Shown piece after piece: positions 1 through 7,849 of a DNA stretch of 64,000 bases; the first letter of the stretch is position 1, and each line of letters begins with the position of its first letter. Origin of the DNA: Verrucomicrobiia bacterium (lineage in GTDB: Bacteria; Verrucomicrobiota; Verrucomicrobiia; Limisphaerales; JAEYXS01); assembly GCA_036405135.1 (NCBI GenBank), contig DASWYF010000016.1, forward strand, positions 1-64,000, in the 5' to 3' direction. The position numbers and the translations under genes were made by a program. The notes below the pieces were generated by a model. The model saw only the letters and a program-made list of their open reading frames with translations, ran no database searches and was not told the DNA's origin.

Positions 1-81
1 CGCCACCGCTTCACGGGAACCTTCGCCAGCGTCATAAGCCACAAGTATCCGCTCCCGCAAATCCAACGAAATCGTCTTCAC
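1..81 (-). CDS. IS630-family transposase, N-terminal fragment (cut by window edge)
   Basis: Only the first 27 codons are visible, read leftward from a GTG at 81-79. A purine-rich stretch (gaggaagag) lies directly before it as a possible ribosome binding site. The peptide begins VKTISLDLRERI and continues with a YDAGEGSREAVA stretch. This matches the start of IS630/Tc1-mariner transposases, whose N-terminal helix-turn-helix usually begins with SxDLRERI. The catalytic DDE part would lie outside the window, so intactness cannot be judged. Family assignment rests on this short N-terminus. Confidence 0.6.
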   Translation of the reverse strand, partial: MKTISLDLRERILVAYDAGEGSREAVA

Positions 82-204
82 CTCTTCCTCTTACCTTCCA
101 CCCTCAGAAAAGGCTACAGTTTTATTTAAAACGCTCTAAAGTCCTCATCACCCGAGGCTGATACGTAGGCTTGAGGCATTTTCCCGTTCCTTCATGCTCC
201 GTCC

Positions 205-687
205 GTGCTCGAAAACACTCAGCCACTCAATTACCGCATTGCTACGAACACCGATGGCCTTGCCGTCGAGCGACTCGTCTTCAGCGTCCTTGGCGAATAC
301 GGCCTGGCACCTGAACCCGATGGCGTGGATCGCGATCTGCGCGATCTCGAAGGCTTTTATCTGAACCGTGGCGGCTGGTTCGGTGTGTGGGCAGATGCGC
401 AAGGCACCGTCTTCGGCTCGGCTGGAATAGGTCGTGTGGATGACCACACTTGCGAACTGCGCAAAATGTATCTGCACCCGAGCCAGCGTGGTAAAGGGCA
501 GGGGAAAGCCATCCTCGAGCGCGCTCTTACCGAAGCCAAACGCCTCGGTTACCAGCGCGTGATCTTGGAGACAGCTACCATTCTGAAAGAAGCTGTGTCA
601 CTCTATGAACGCCACGGCTTCCGCAAGACCGAACCCGAAGGCCACACCGCCAAGCGTTGCGACCTGGTCATGGCCCGCCCTCTATAG
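205..687 (+). CDS. GNAT-family N-acetyltransferase
   Basis: A single GNAT fold of 160 residues that would move an acetyl group from acetyl-CoA to an amine; the substrate cannot be told. The acetyl-CoA pyrophosphate loop is clear at residues 86-102 (RKMYLHPSQRGKGQGKA, the R/QxxGxG/A motif). The usual late motif with a tyrosine, YERHGFRK, is at 134-141. No in-frame ATG precedes the fold, so the start is taken as GTG at 205, without a convincing ribosome binding site. It stands alone, with the transposase fragment upstream and a convergent flavoenzyme downstream. Confidence 0.85.
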   Translation: MLENTQPLNYRIATNTDGLAVERLVFSVLGEYGLAPEPDGVDRDLRDLEGFYLNRGGWFGVWADAQGTVFGSAGIGRVDDHTCELRKMYLHPSQRGKGQGKAILERALTEAKRLGYQRVILETATILKEAVSLYERHGFRKTEPEGHTAKRCDLVMARPL

Positions 688-735
688 GTCGATCCGTGGC
701 TAAAAACTCCGTGCCCTCCGTGACACCGTGGTGAT

Positions 736-1914
736 TCATTTCCCCGCGCACCTCGCCCCGTCACTCCCTTGACTCTTCGGCTCCCTCGTCCTGAAGGCCA
801 CCGTCAGCGGATTCTCCTTTTGCTCCACCACATCCGCAATCAGATCACCCATCACGGGTGCGAACTTGAACGCATGCCCGCTATCACCCGCCGCCACGAC
901 TAGGCCAGGCCGGTTCACATCGCGATCGATCCAGAACCGCCCATCAAACGTATCGCAGTAAAGACACAACCGCGTGCTGACTAACGGCGCCTCCGCCAAC
1001 TGTGGCAAAAACTCACTCAAGAATCCGCGCGCCATCGCGATCTCATCCGCATTCACCTCACGCAATCCATCTGGATGAATGCGCCGTCCCGGCCCGTGAT
1101 TCGCGATCTTCAACATCCCATCCTCCAACGCCGGAAACCCATACCAACCCGTCCGCGCGATGTCCGCCGCCCACATTGGAAAATGCGGCGCTTGATACGC
1201 CTTCACATCCATCACCTTGAAATGAAACACCGGCTGCCCCGTCGTCCACATCACATTGCTGAGATGCGGTAACATCGCAGGCGTCCACGCACCCGTCGTT
1301 AGCAGCACCATATCGCCCCGATGCCTCTCTCCGCGCGCATCCTCGATGCCCAGCACCCGAGAGTCCTTTTCCCACAACTCGCCAAAAGCCGTTTGTTCAC
1401 GGATCACCACACCTTCTGCCCGTGCCTTCGCCACCAGTGCGGCCATCGTCTGCCCGCTCGCCGCCCAGCCCGCTTTCGGATTCAGATAACCATTCTGAAA
1501 CCCCGCCTTAGCCCAAGCTGGATACTTCGCCGTAATGGCTGCTCCTTCAAGGCGTTCTAACGCATGTCCGCGCCCGGTGAGATATTTGAAACTGTCTGCT
1601 TCAAAAGAACCCGCTTCCATCCCATGCCGCGTGAGAATCAAAAAACCATCCTCATGATACAGCGGCAGATTGAACTCCTGATTCCAGCGATGCCACCCCT
1701 CGATTGACAGTTCACCCAGCCGAGTGTGCAATTCATCCGTGCCATAATCCATCCGCACGACTTTGCTGATATCAGTAGAAGCTGCGATGGGGCAGGGGGC
1801 CTTGCCCGCCTCCAGCACCGTCACGCGCCAGCCGCGTCGTCGAAGCGCCAGCGCCGCCGTGAGACCGAACTCACCTGCGCCTACGATCAGGATGTGCCTT
1901 GGCTCCAAGGACAT
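736..1914 (-). CDS. FAD-dependent amine oxidase, sarcosine oxidase-like (DAO family)
   Basis: A 392-residue flavoenzyme of the D-amino-acid-oxidase fold. The dinucleotide-binding glycine motif GAGEFG is at 12-17 with the ribose-binding acid E35. A late segment CLYCDTFDGRFWID (317-330) matches the region of monomeric sarcosine oxidase and N-methyltryptophan oxidase in which a cysteine (C317 here) holds FAD covalently. A second flavin-contact motif, AAGDSGHAFKFAP, follows at 341-353. Length fits the monomeric family (about 390). It would oxidise an N-methyl or secondary amino acid and yield peroxide. No signal peptide, so cytoplasmic. Monocistronic; ATG start at 1914. Confidence 0.8.
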   Translation of the reverse strand: MSLEPRHILIVGAGEFGLTAALALRRRGWRVTVLEAGKAPCPIAASTDISKVVRMDYGTDELHTRLGELSIEGWHRWNQEFNLPLYHEDGFLILTRHGMEAGSFEADSFKYLTGRGHALERLEGAAITAKYPAWAKAGFQNGYLNPKAGWAASGQTMAALVAKARAEGVVIREQTAFGELWEKDSRVLGIEDARGERHRGDMVLLTTGAWTPAMLPHLSNVMWTTGQPVFHFKVMDVKAYQAPHFPMWAADIARTGWYGFPALEDGMLKIANHGPGRRIHPDGLREVNADEIAMARGFLSEFLPQLAEAPLVSTRLCLYCDTFDGRFWIDRDVNRPGLVVAAGDSGHAFKFAPVMGDLIADVVEQKENPLTVAFRTREPKSQGSDGARCAGK

Positions 1915-2185
1915 GATGGGCGCACTGTAAAGCCAGTCATGTGTTTTGACTACGAAACTCCGCTAAAAACCTTTGAAGTGCAGGTGCATTTGTTGTTTTA
2001 GGGCTGTGCATTCTCTTTAACGATAATTTTCACCTTCCTCTATAACCTCACCTGATGCCATTCCCCTCGCTCCGTCTGTTACGGTATTTTAACAAAAAAT
2101 CTGCTCTAAAATCGCTATTTTTGAACCGCTATAGTGGTCAAGAATAAAGTCATAACCTGTTTGACCATAGTGTATTACAATTTAA

Positions 2186-2566
2186 TTGAAAACTGACCTG
2201 TCGCCATGGAAAAACTCTATTCCTCTACCCATAAACAGGTTAGAAAGATGGGTTCGACAGATGGCCCTTTTGCGTCAAATTAGGGAAAGGCAAAGTCATC
2301 TCGGGCGGATGACAGAAGACGAGCAGAGACGTATGAAAATCGTGGAACGCAAACTGGGCAGGGAAAGGGCCTTGGGGCAGGCTTTTAAGGAAGACAAGCT
2401 GATCGAGATCGACCCTCGACAGCCGTCGAAGGAGTATTTGGACACGGTGCTGCATGAGGGCTTGCACATCGTATTTCCGAAGATGACGGAGCGAGAAGTT
2501 GCGGCTGTATCCCGTAAGCTCTCGAAACTGGTATGGCGGCAAGGCTATCGTCGCATTTACCGATAA
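2186..2566 (+). CDS. Small HExxH-motif putative metallopeptidase-like protein
   Basis: Unrecognised 126-residue protein. The notable feature is HEGLH at residues 90-94, a zinc-binding HExxH motif in the segment DTVLHEGLHIVFPKM, followed by an acidic TERE that could supply a third ligand. The layout recalls ImmA/IrrE- or SprT-like minimal metallopeptidases, but no family can be claimed. The N-terminal half is highly charged. The start is uncertain: TTG at 2186 or ATG at 2261, which would give 101 residues and keep the motif. The gene lies in a visibly A+T-richer patch and ends in a strong intrinsic terminator, which suggests an acquired single-gene unit. Confidence 0.55.
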   Translation: MKTDLSPWKNSIPLPINRLERWVRQMALLRQIRERQSHLGRMTEDEQRRMKIVERKLGRERALGQAFKEDKLIEIDPRQPSKEYLDTVLHEGLHIVFPKMTEREVAAVSRKLSKLVWRQGYRRIYR

Positions 2567-2589
2567 AGCTGTATCCAAGAAAGACACTG

Positions 2590-2628
2590 AACCGGGCGGA
2601 CCTCACAAGGTCCGCCCGGTTTGTTTTT
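2590..2628 (+). terminator. Rho-independent terminator
   Basis: A perfect 13-base-pair G+C-rich stem (2590-2602 with 2609-2621), a six-base loop, then TGTTTTT. It lies 24 bases after the small HExxH gene, which it closes. Confidence 0.9.
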
Positions 2629-2648
2629 CCCGCTGAAAAACTTGAAAC

Positions 2649-3077
2649 TCAGTTCTCCGGCAACTCCTTCTCCTCCTTGCCCATCAGATGTTGCGGCGGC
2701 TTTGGATTCGGCACTCCGCACGCATGCCCGCTCCGCGTATCCGGCAGATCCAAAAAATGATGCCCGAAGATGGTTCCGGAGAGACGATTCAAAACCAACA
2801 CCAGGCAACGGTCCGGATGCCCATACCAGAACACCGCATGCACATGCATCTCGTCCCCGCTCAAGAACTCCCGCATGAGCATGAAATCTCGTCCATCCTT
2901 CAATAACTGATACGTCTCCTCACAAGCCAAGAGGTAATCTGACACTGGAATATCCGGCTGCTCCTCCTGCTTCAGGCGCTTCACCGGCGCGATCATCGTC
3001 GCCTCAAAATATTCCAGATGGATTTCCCGCAGCTTCATCGCCTGATCTCGGAGTTTCTTCACATGAAGATACCGCAT
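2649..3077 (-). CDS. Conserved-looking hypothetical protein
   Basis: Not recognised. With the ATG at 3077 the product has 142 residues. It starts with a charged helix (MRYLHVKKLRDQAMKL), has a central hydrophobic strand pattern in DRCLVLVLNRLSGTIFG, and ends in a charged proline-rich tail. The frame stays open upstream to a GTG at 3158, but that extension (containing ITTENTEK) is the translation of a common intergenic repeat and was not used. The gene is last in the leftward cluster after the Ppx/GppA phosphatase, 97 bases from its stop. Near-identical 16-17 base repeats lie at both ends (2634-2650 and 3158-3174). Confidence 0.45.
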   Translation of the reverse strand: MRYLHVKKLRDQAMKLREIHLEYFEATMIAPVKRLKQEEQPDIPVSDYLLACEETYQLLKDGRDFMLMREFLSGDEMHVHAVFWYGHPDRCLVLVLNRLSGTIFGHHFLDLPDTRSGHACGVPNPKPPQHLMGKEEKELPEN

Positions 3078-3174
3078 GCCCTGATTACGCGCAAAGCGAA
3101 GAGCATTTCTTTTCTCTGTGTTCTCCGTGGTGATCTTTTCCTGCTGAAAACTGAACACTGAAAACTTGAAACTC

Positions 3175-4113
3175 TTATCTGACCGCCGCGTGCCTCAATC
3201 CCCGTGTGCTCACGCGCAATGTCTGGATGCCGAAATGATGCAGCACCGACTCATAGATCAACGCGCCCATCAACATCACATCCGCACGCTCTGGCGGCAG
3301 CCCCACGATCTTCCGTCGCTCTGCCAGTGGCAAACTCCACAAGCGCTCGCGCATCGCGGCCACATCCTTCGCCGAGATCGATAATCCCTCCATCTGTTCC
3401 CGCGAAAAATCCTCCAGTCCCAAGTGGATGCGTGCGAGAATCAGCGAGGCTCCGCCTGTGCCTACGAGCAATGTCTCCGCACTTCCCGGCTCTGGCAGCA
3501 AAGGCGCGATGGCGGGGGAGGCCGAGTTTACGAGCAAATCCTTCAACCACGTCTGGCACGCGATGAGATTTTCCACCGTCGGCGGATCATCCGGTCGAAA
3601 TGTCTCCAGCATCCGCACGGTGCCGAGTTGAAAACTGTGATCATATCGCCGTTCACCTTTGATGCTCACGATGAATTCCGTGCTCCCACCACCGACATCG
3701 AGGATGAGCAAAGGATGCGATGCCAGCGACGCATCGCTCAACACTCCGTGATAAACCCAATCCGCTTCTTGCGCGCCGGAGATGACTTCCGTGCTGAGGT
3801 TCGTGTGCTCTTGGATCTGTTGGACGAGTTGTGATCCATTCTGCGCATCTCGCGTGGCACTCGTTGCGATGACACGGATGCTTGCCGCGCCCAATTCCCA
3901 TGCATGCGCTGCAAAGCGCGTCACGCAATCCACCGTGCGTGCGATAGCGTCCGGATGCAGCCGGTGAGTTTCGTAAAGGCCTTGCCCCAAGCGCGTCTGT
4001 TCGCCAGCTTCGAAAGCAGGGGAGACGCTCCCATTCGCGACATCCGCCACCAGCATCTTCACTGAATTGGTGCCGATATCGATGACGGCGCGGCGTGTGA
4101 CATTATCAACCAT
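3175..4113 (-). CDS. Ppx/GppA-family phosphatase (exopolyphosphatase-like)
   Basis: A 312-residue member of the sugar-kinase/Hsp70/actin fold family that hydrolyses polyphosphate or pppGpp. The first phosphate loop is IDIGTNSVKM (11-20). SATRDAQN (85-92) and SGAQEA (112-117) follow, and the second glycine loop LDVGGGSTEF is at 138-147. These are the standard Ppx/GppA motifs. The length corresponds to the short two-domain form without the C-terminal HD-like region of E. coli Ppx/GppA. It lies 38 bases downstream of the ROK kinase gene on the same strand and is probably co-transcribed. Which of the two substrates it uses cannot be decided. Confidence 0.85.
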   Translation of the reverse strand: MVDNVTRRAVIDIGTNSVKMLVADVANGSVSPAFEAGEQTRLGQGLYETHRLHPDAIARTVDCVTRFAAHAWELGAASIRVIATSATRDAQNGSQLVQQIQEHTNLSTEVISGAQEADWVYHGVLSDASLASHPLLILDVGGGSTEFIVSIKGERRYDHSFQLGTVRMLETFRPDDPPTVENLIACQTWLKDLLVNSASPAIAPLLPEPGSAETLLVGTGGASLILARIHLGLEDFSREQMEGLSISAKDVAAMRERLWSLPLAERRKIVGLPPERADVMLMGALIYESVLHHFGIQTLRVSTRGLRHAAVR

Positions 4114-4151
4114 ACGAGGTAAGATAGTGCGGAAACAGGGCAGTTGCCAGT

Positions 4152-5138
4152 TTAGGAGAGGTGACGCCGCGCCAGCACGGCCCCACCCGTGATGCCGGCA
4201 TTGTCACCCAATTGGGAAGCGATGATCTCAATCCCCTCCGACGTGCCATCCAGCGCATAGTCATGCGCCGTCTCGATGATGATCGCCATCATCTGGTCTT
4301 CCATCTGCTCGATGACGCCGCCGCCGAGCACGATGGTGTCAGGATTGAAAATATTGATGAGATTCGCCACGGCGATGCCCGTATACTCCGCCGCTTCTTC
4401 GATGACTTTCTCCACGAACTTGTCGCCGCGCTTGATCGCCTTGCGCAGATCACCGCTCTTCATCTCATCGAGATTTTCATTCAACATCTCGGTGAGGACA
4501 GTCTTCTGCCCTTCCTTGATGGCCGTCTGGATACGACGGAAAATCGCACTGCGACTGGCTAATGCCTCGAAGCATCCCTTGTTCCCACAGCCACACTTAG
4601 GCCCGCCGACCTCTAACACCATATGACCCACTTCACCGGCGGTTTTGTTGAAGCCCGAGAAAAGTTTGCCATTGATGATGAGCCCACCGCCGATGCCCGT
4701 GCCGAGGAATATGCCAACCATGTTCTTTGGTTTGCCGCCCAACTCCGCCTCGTGAACACCGAGTGTGCAGATATTGCAATCGTTCTCGATGAACACTGGA
4801 ACATCCAGATGCTTCTCCAGCATCTTCTTCAACGGCACATCGCGCCATTGCAGGTTCGGAGCGAAGATGACCTTGCCACTCTCAGGATCAACTGCACCGG
4901 GTGCACCGATGCCGATGCCCTTGATCTGTTTGATATCGAGATCGCCTTCATCCACCGCATCCTTCACGCAACGGGCTACACGCTCGATGACCTCTTCCGG
5001 CCCGCGCTGATGCTTCGTGGTCATCTTCGCGTGGCTGATGCATTTCAGCCCGCGATCGAAAACGCCCGCAAGAATCTTGGTGCCACCAAGATCCACACCG
5101 ACGACGAGATTGTCACTTTTGCTCGCGGAATCAGCCAT
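4152..5138 (-). CDS. ROK-family sugar kinase, probable glucokinase
   Basis: A cytoplasmic ATP-dependent hexokinase of the ROK family, 328 residues. The phosphate-1 loop DLGGTK is at 16-21. The sugar-binding END with probable catalytic D120 is at 118-120. The zinc site is complete, with GEVGHM (H172) followed by CGCGNKGC (C182, C184, C189). That arrangement is typical of glucokinases and manno/fructokinases of this family; no DNA-binding domain precedes it, so it is not a NagC-type repressor. Glucose as substrate is the usual annotation but is inferred. It lies between the thymidylate-kinase-like pair and the Ppx gene in one leftward cluster. Confidence 0.88.
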   Translation of the reverse strand: MADSASKSDNLVVGVDLGGTKILAGVFDRGLKCISHAKMTTKHQRGPEEVIERVARCVKDAVDEGDLDIKQIKGIGIGAPGAVDPESGKVIFAPNLQWRDVPLKKMLEKHLDVPVFIENDCNICTLGVHEAELGGKPKNMVGIFLGTGIGGGLIINGKLFSGFNKTAGEVGHMVLEVGGPKCGCGNKGCFEALASRSAIFRRIQTAIKEGQKTVLTEMLNENLDEMKSGDLRKAIKRGDKFVEKVIEEAAEYTGIAVANLINIFNPDTIVLGGGVIEQMEDQMMAIIIETAHDYALDGTSEGIEIIASQLGDNAGITGGAVLARRHLS

Positions 5139-5157
5139 GATTGAGCGGAGTTAAAGA

Positions 5158-5907
5158 TTAACGACCGGCGATGACTTTTTCGATATGCTTGCGCAGTTCG
5201 GCGGTGACGGCATCAGAAGGGCGATTGCCGTCCACGATCGTGAAACCATACGAGGCCTGCAGTTTCGTGAACTGCTGTGCCATCAGCCCCTGATATTTCA
5301 GGAAACTGTCGAACATGTCGCGCGAAAGGCCGAGGTCCATGCCGCTTTCCCAATAATCGAGCGAATGGTTCTTTGCAAAATTACGCTGCACGAGTTGTTC
5401 CGGCGAGACGTTCAGGTAAAAGACCGCGTCCGGTTCCAGCGCGATACCATACAGATTCTTCAGCCACTTCTCATCCATACCGCGCACCATGTTACGCGCC
5501 ATAAGCGTGTAGATGTAGCGGTCCGCCAGCACCATGAAACCTGCCTTAAGCGCAGGCAAAATCACGTTCTCCAACTGATCGGCAAAATCCGTCGCGTAGA
5601 AGAGGCTCAAAGTGGAACGGCTGAGAATGTTACCTTGCTGCGCCTGTTCCAGCTCTTCACTCACCAGTGTGGAACGCTTCAATCCCACTTGCACCGTGGC
5701 GTGACCGCAACCTTCCAGCCATTCGACGAGGCGATTGATCTGTGTTGAACGGCCAGAACCATCCGCGCCTTCCACCACGATGAGGCTGCCCGTGAGCTGC
5801 TTGAGATCCACACGCGGGATGCCGTGGCCGTAGAAGCGCTTGGCCTTGCGGGTCGGCACCAGCACTTCGCTGGTCAGACGGGTCGTTGCTTTTTTGCGGG
5901 TAGCCAT
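5158..5907 (-). CDS. Thymidylate kinase-like P-loop protein (second of a tandem pair)
   Basis: A 249-residue nucleotide kinase-like protein. After a basic 35-residue N-terminus comes VVEGADGSGRST (Walker A, 44-55), with arginine in place of the usual lysine. The DRYIY motif is at 129-133, then a helical C-terminus with ESGMDLGLSRDMF. It aligns along its length with the upstream neighbour (same spacing of P-loop, FATDFAD-like and DRY motifs). Loss of the P-loop lysine makes normal dTMP kinase activity doubtful, so a regulatory or altered role is possible. Starts 3 bases after the stop of the preceding gene, hence translationally coupled. Confidence 0.75.
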   Translation of the reverse strand: MATRKKATTRLTSEVLVPTRKAKRFYGHGIPRVDLKQLTGSLIVVEGADGSGRSTQINRLVEWLEGCGHATVQVGLKRSTLVSEELEQAQQGNILSRSTLSLFYATDFADQLENVILPALKAGFMVLADRYIYTLMARNMVRGMDEKWLKNLYGIALEPDAVFYLNVSPEQLVQRNFAKNHSLDYWESGMDLGLSRDMFDSFLKYQGLMAQQFTKLQASYGFTIVDGNRPSDAVTAELRKHIEKVIAGR

Positions 5908-5910
5908 GGC

Positions 5911-6663
5911 TTAGAGTTTGTTGCAGGCGTAACCGCCAAGATTGATTTTGGAGGCGACGAGCTGGCGCATGATCTCCTGCTGCGGCTCGACCGTCTGGTT
6001 CGCATCGATGACCGTGAAGTTATACTGCGTGCTCATGGCCAGATACTGCTCCAGCAGGCGGCCTTGGAAGATGCGAAAACTCTCATACGGATCAGTGGAG
6101 AGCCGCATGTCCATGCCCGCTTCGAAGTATTTCAACTCCGGGCGGCCATCGAGAATGCGTTGCAGAGAAGTCTCCAAACGCGCCTTGAAAAAGAACGTCA
6201 TGTCCGGCTGGGCGGCGAAGCTATACAGCCCGCGAACCCATTCCGGTGGGCAACCACGCACTGTATCGCGCGCAAAGGCGGTGAAGATGTAGCGATCGCA
6301 CAGCACCAGGTAACCCGCTCGGAGCAGGGGGACGAGCTGGCGCTCGTAACGATCCGCGAAGTCCGTGGCGTGGATGAGGCTGAAGGTGGTGGGCGTGAGC
6401 AGTTCGCGCTTCTTGCCCTTGCTCGTCGCGCTCTTCACGAGCACGGAGGAGTTCCACTCGCTGAAAAACACCTTGAGGCCCTGCAATTCGAGCCAGCGCT
6501 TCAAGAGGTAGATTTGGGTGGATTTCCCCGAGCCATCGATTCCTTCCACGGCAATGAGCCGTCCAGGAAAACCTAGTTCCGCGAAAGTCTTCATCTTTCG
6601 CGGTCCAACGTACTCCGGGGGAGTCTGAAAACAATGTTTTTTAGCGATGGGACGACTATCCAT
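5911..6663 (-). CDS. Thymidylate kinase-like protein (first of a tandem pair)
   Basis: A 250-residue P-loop kinase of the thymidylate-kinase class, which would phosphorylate dTMP to dTDP. Walker A is intact: AVEGIDGSGKST at 38-49. The nucleoside-binding DRY is at 123-125 (CDRYIFTAFARDTVRG). It is longer than classical Tmk (about 210) through an N-terminal extension of about 35 residues and a region with GMDMRLSTDPYESF that replaces the usual lid sequence. First gene of a leftward cluster of five; a TACAAT-containing dyad lies just upstream. It may be the housekeeping enzyme or a specialised paralogue; only a genome-wide look would tell. Confidence 0.78.
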   Translation of the reverse strand: MDSRPIAKKHCFQTPPEYVGPRKMKTFAELGFPGRLIAVEGIDGSGKSTQIYLLKRWLELQGLKVFFSEWNSSVLVKSATSKGKKRELLTPTTFSLIHATDFADRYERQLVPLLRAGYLVLCDRYIFTAFARDTVRGCPPEWVRGLYSFAAQPDMTFFFKARLETSLQRILDGRPELKYFEAGMDMRLSTDPYESFRIFQGRLLEQYLAMSTQYNFTVIDANQTVEPQQEIMRQLVASKINLGGYACNKL

Positions 6664-6767
6664 GGGCTATTCTCCGGTATTGTAACCGGACAGTAACACA
6701 GGTTTGGTCGATGGTCACATGTCATCGCGCACTTGCTGTCTTGCCGCCGGGTTTCTATAACTTCGAC

Positions 6768-7793
6768 ATGCATTTTACTTGGGCCGTTGTCATAGCTTTT
6801 GTGTTGCTGTTTACTCCGGTCAGCCATGCGCAAGCCCCCAAGTCCGAGCCCGTAAAAATCATCTTCGATACGGACATGGATAGTGATTGCGATGATGTCG
6901 GGGCGCTGGCGATGTTGCATGCCTTGGCAGATAAAGGAGAAATTGAGCTTTTGGCGGTGATGACTTCTGCGGCCAATCAATGGTCCATGCCGTGTGTGGA
7001 TGCGATAAACACATTCTTTGGCCGACCAGATCTTCCATTGGGGCGTTACAACGGTAAAGTGCCGGCGACAGCTTCCAAATACGCCAGACAGATCGCTGAA
7101 CGTTTTCCTCATGATAAGGGCACTGGTAATGGACTGATGGATGCCGTGCTCTTGTATCACAAAATCCTGAACCAACATCCCGATCAAAGCATCGTCATCT
7201 TGAGTGTGGGTGACCTGAGCAACCTGGCGGCCTTGCTGAAATTCCAACCGGAAGGCAATCAGGCCAAGGGAGAGCAGCTGGTCAAATCCAAAGTGCGCGA
7301 GTGGGTGTGCATGGGCGGCAACTTCATCGGCAGGCCGGCGAAGGATGATCTGAAGCTGGGGAACAATAATTTCACCTTGGACAAGCCGAGTTCGCATTAC
7401 GCCGTCACGCATTGGCCGGGATTGATCACGTTTGTCGGGCGCGAGATCGGTTCGGTGCCGAGCGGGTTGCAAGCGGGCAAGCGGCTCGCGGAATTGCCTA
7501 AGGACAACATCGTGCGCGCCGGATATGAATATTACTTCGATGGCGTGGTGAAGTCGCGGCATGTGGCCGACCAGACCGCAGTGCTGTATGCCGCACGGGG
7601 GCTGAGCAACTATTGGGATGTAGAGAGACGCGGCTACATGGACATACAGCCGGACAACACGTTCGTGTGGAACTACGAGAAAGATAAACACCACTACCTG
7701 CTCAAGCGCACCGTGGACGGAAAGCCGAACGACCGGGAGATCGAGAAGGTCATCGAAGACCTGATGATGTATCAGCCGAAGAAAAAGCAGTGA
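6768..7793 (+). CDS. Exported nucleoside hydrolase-like protein
   Basis: A 341-residue protein of the inosine-uridine nucleoside hydrolase family, which cleaves the N-glycosidic bond of ribonucleosides. The calcium-binding signature appears as IIFDTDMDSDCDD (31-43), the exported-clade form of DTDxGxDD. The ATG at 6768 was chosen because it begins a good Sec signal (hydrophobic run ending SHAQA). An upstream in-frame GTG at 6711 would bury it. The product is therefore probably periplasmic. The following esterase gene begins at most 57 bases downstream and its open frame overlaps this stop, so the two form a small operon for exported hydrolases. Confidence 0.82.
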   Translation: MHFTWAVVIAFVLLFTPVSHAQAPKSEPVKIIFDTDMDSDCDDVGALAMLHALADKGEIELLAVMTSAANQWSMPCVDAINTFFGRPDLPLGRYNGKVPATASKYARQIAERFPHDKGTGNGLMDAVLLYHKILNQHPDQSIVILSVGDLSNLAALLKFQPEGNQAKGEQLVKSKVREWVCMGGNFIGRPAKDDLKLGNNNFTLDKPSSHYAVTHWPGLITFVGREIGSVPSGLQAGKRLAELPKDNIVRAGYEYYFDGVVKSRHVADQTAVLYAARGLSNYWDVERRGYMDIQPDNTFVWNYEKDKHHYLLKRTVDGKPNDREIEKVIEDLMMYQPKKKQ

Positions 7794-7849
7794 TGATGTC
7801 ACGCCGATTCTCCTTGGCGTTTAAGACAGTTCACGTTTTCCTTTCCGAC

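Noticed and set aside
2649-3158. Longer start (GTG 3158) for the unknown protein
   Set aside because: The additional residues (including ITTENTEK) are translation of a widespread intergenic repeat.
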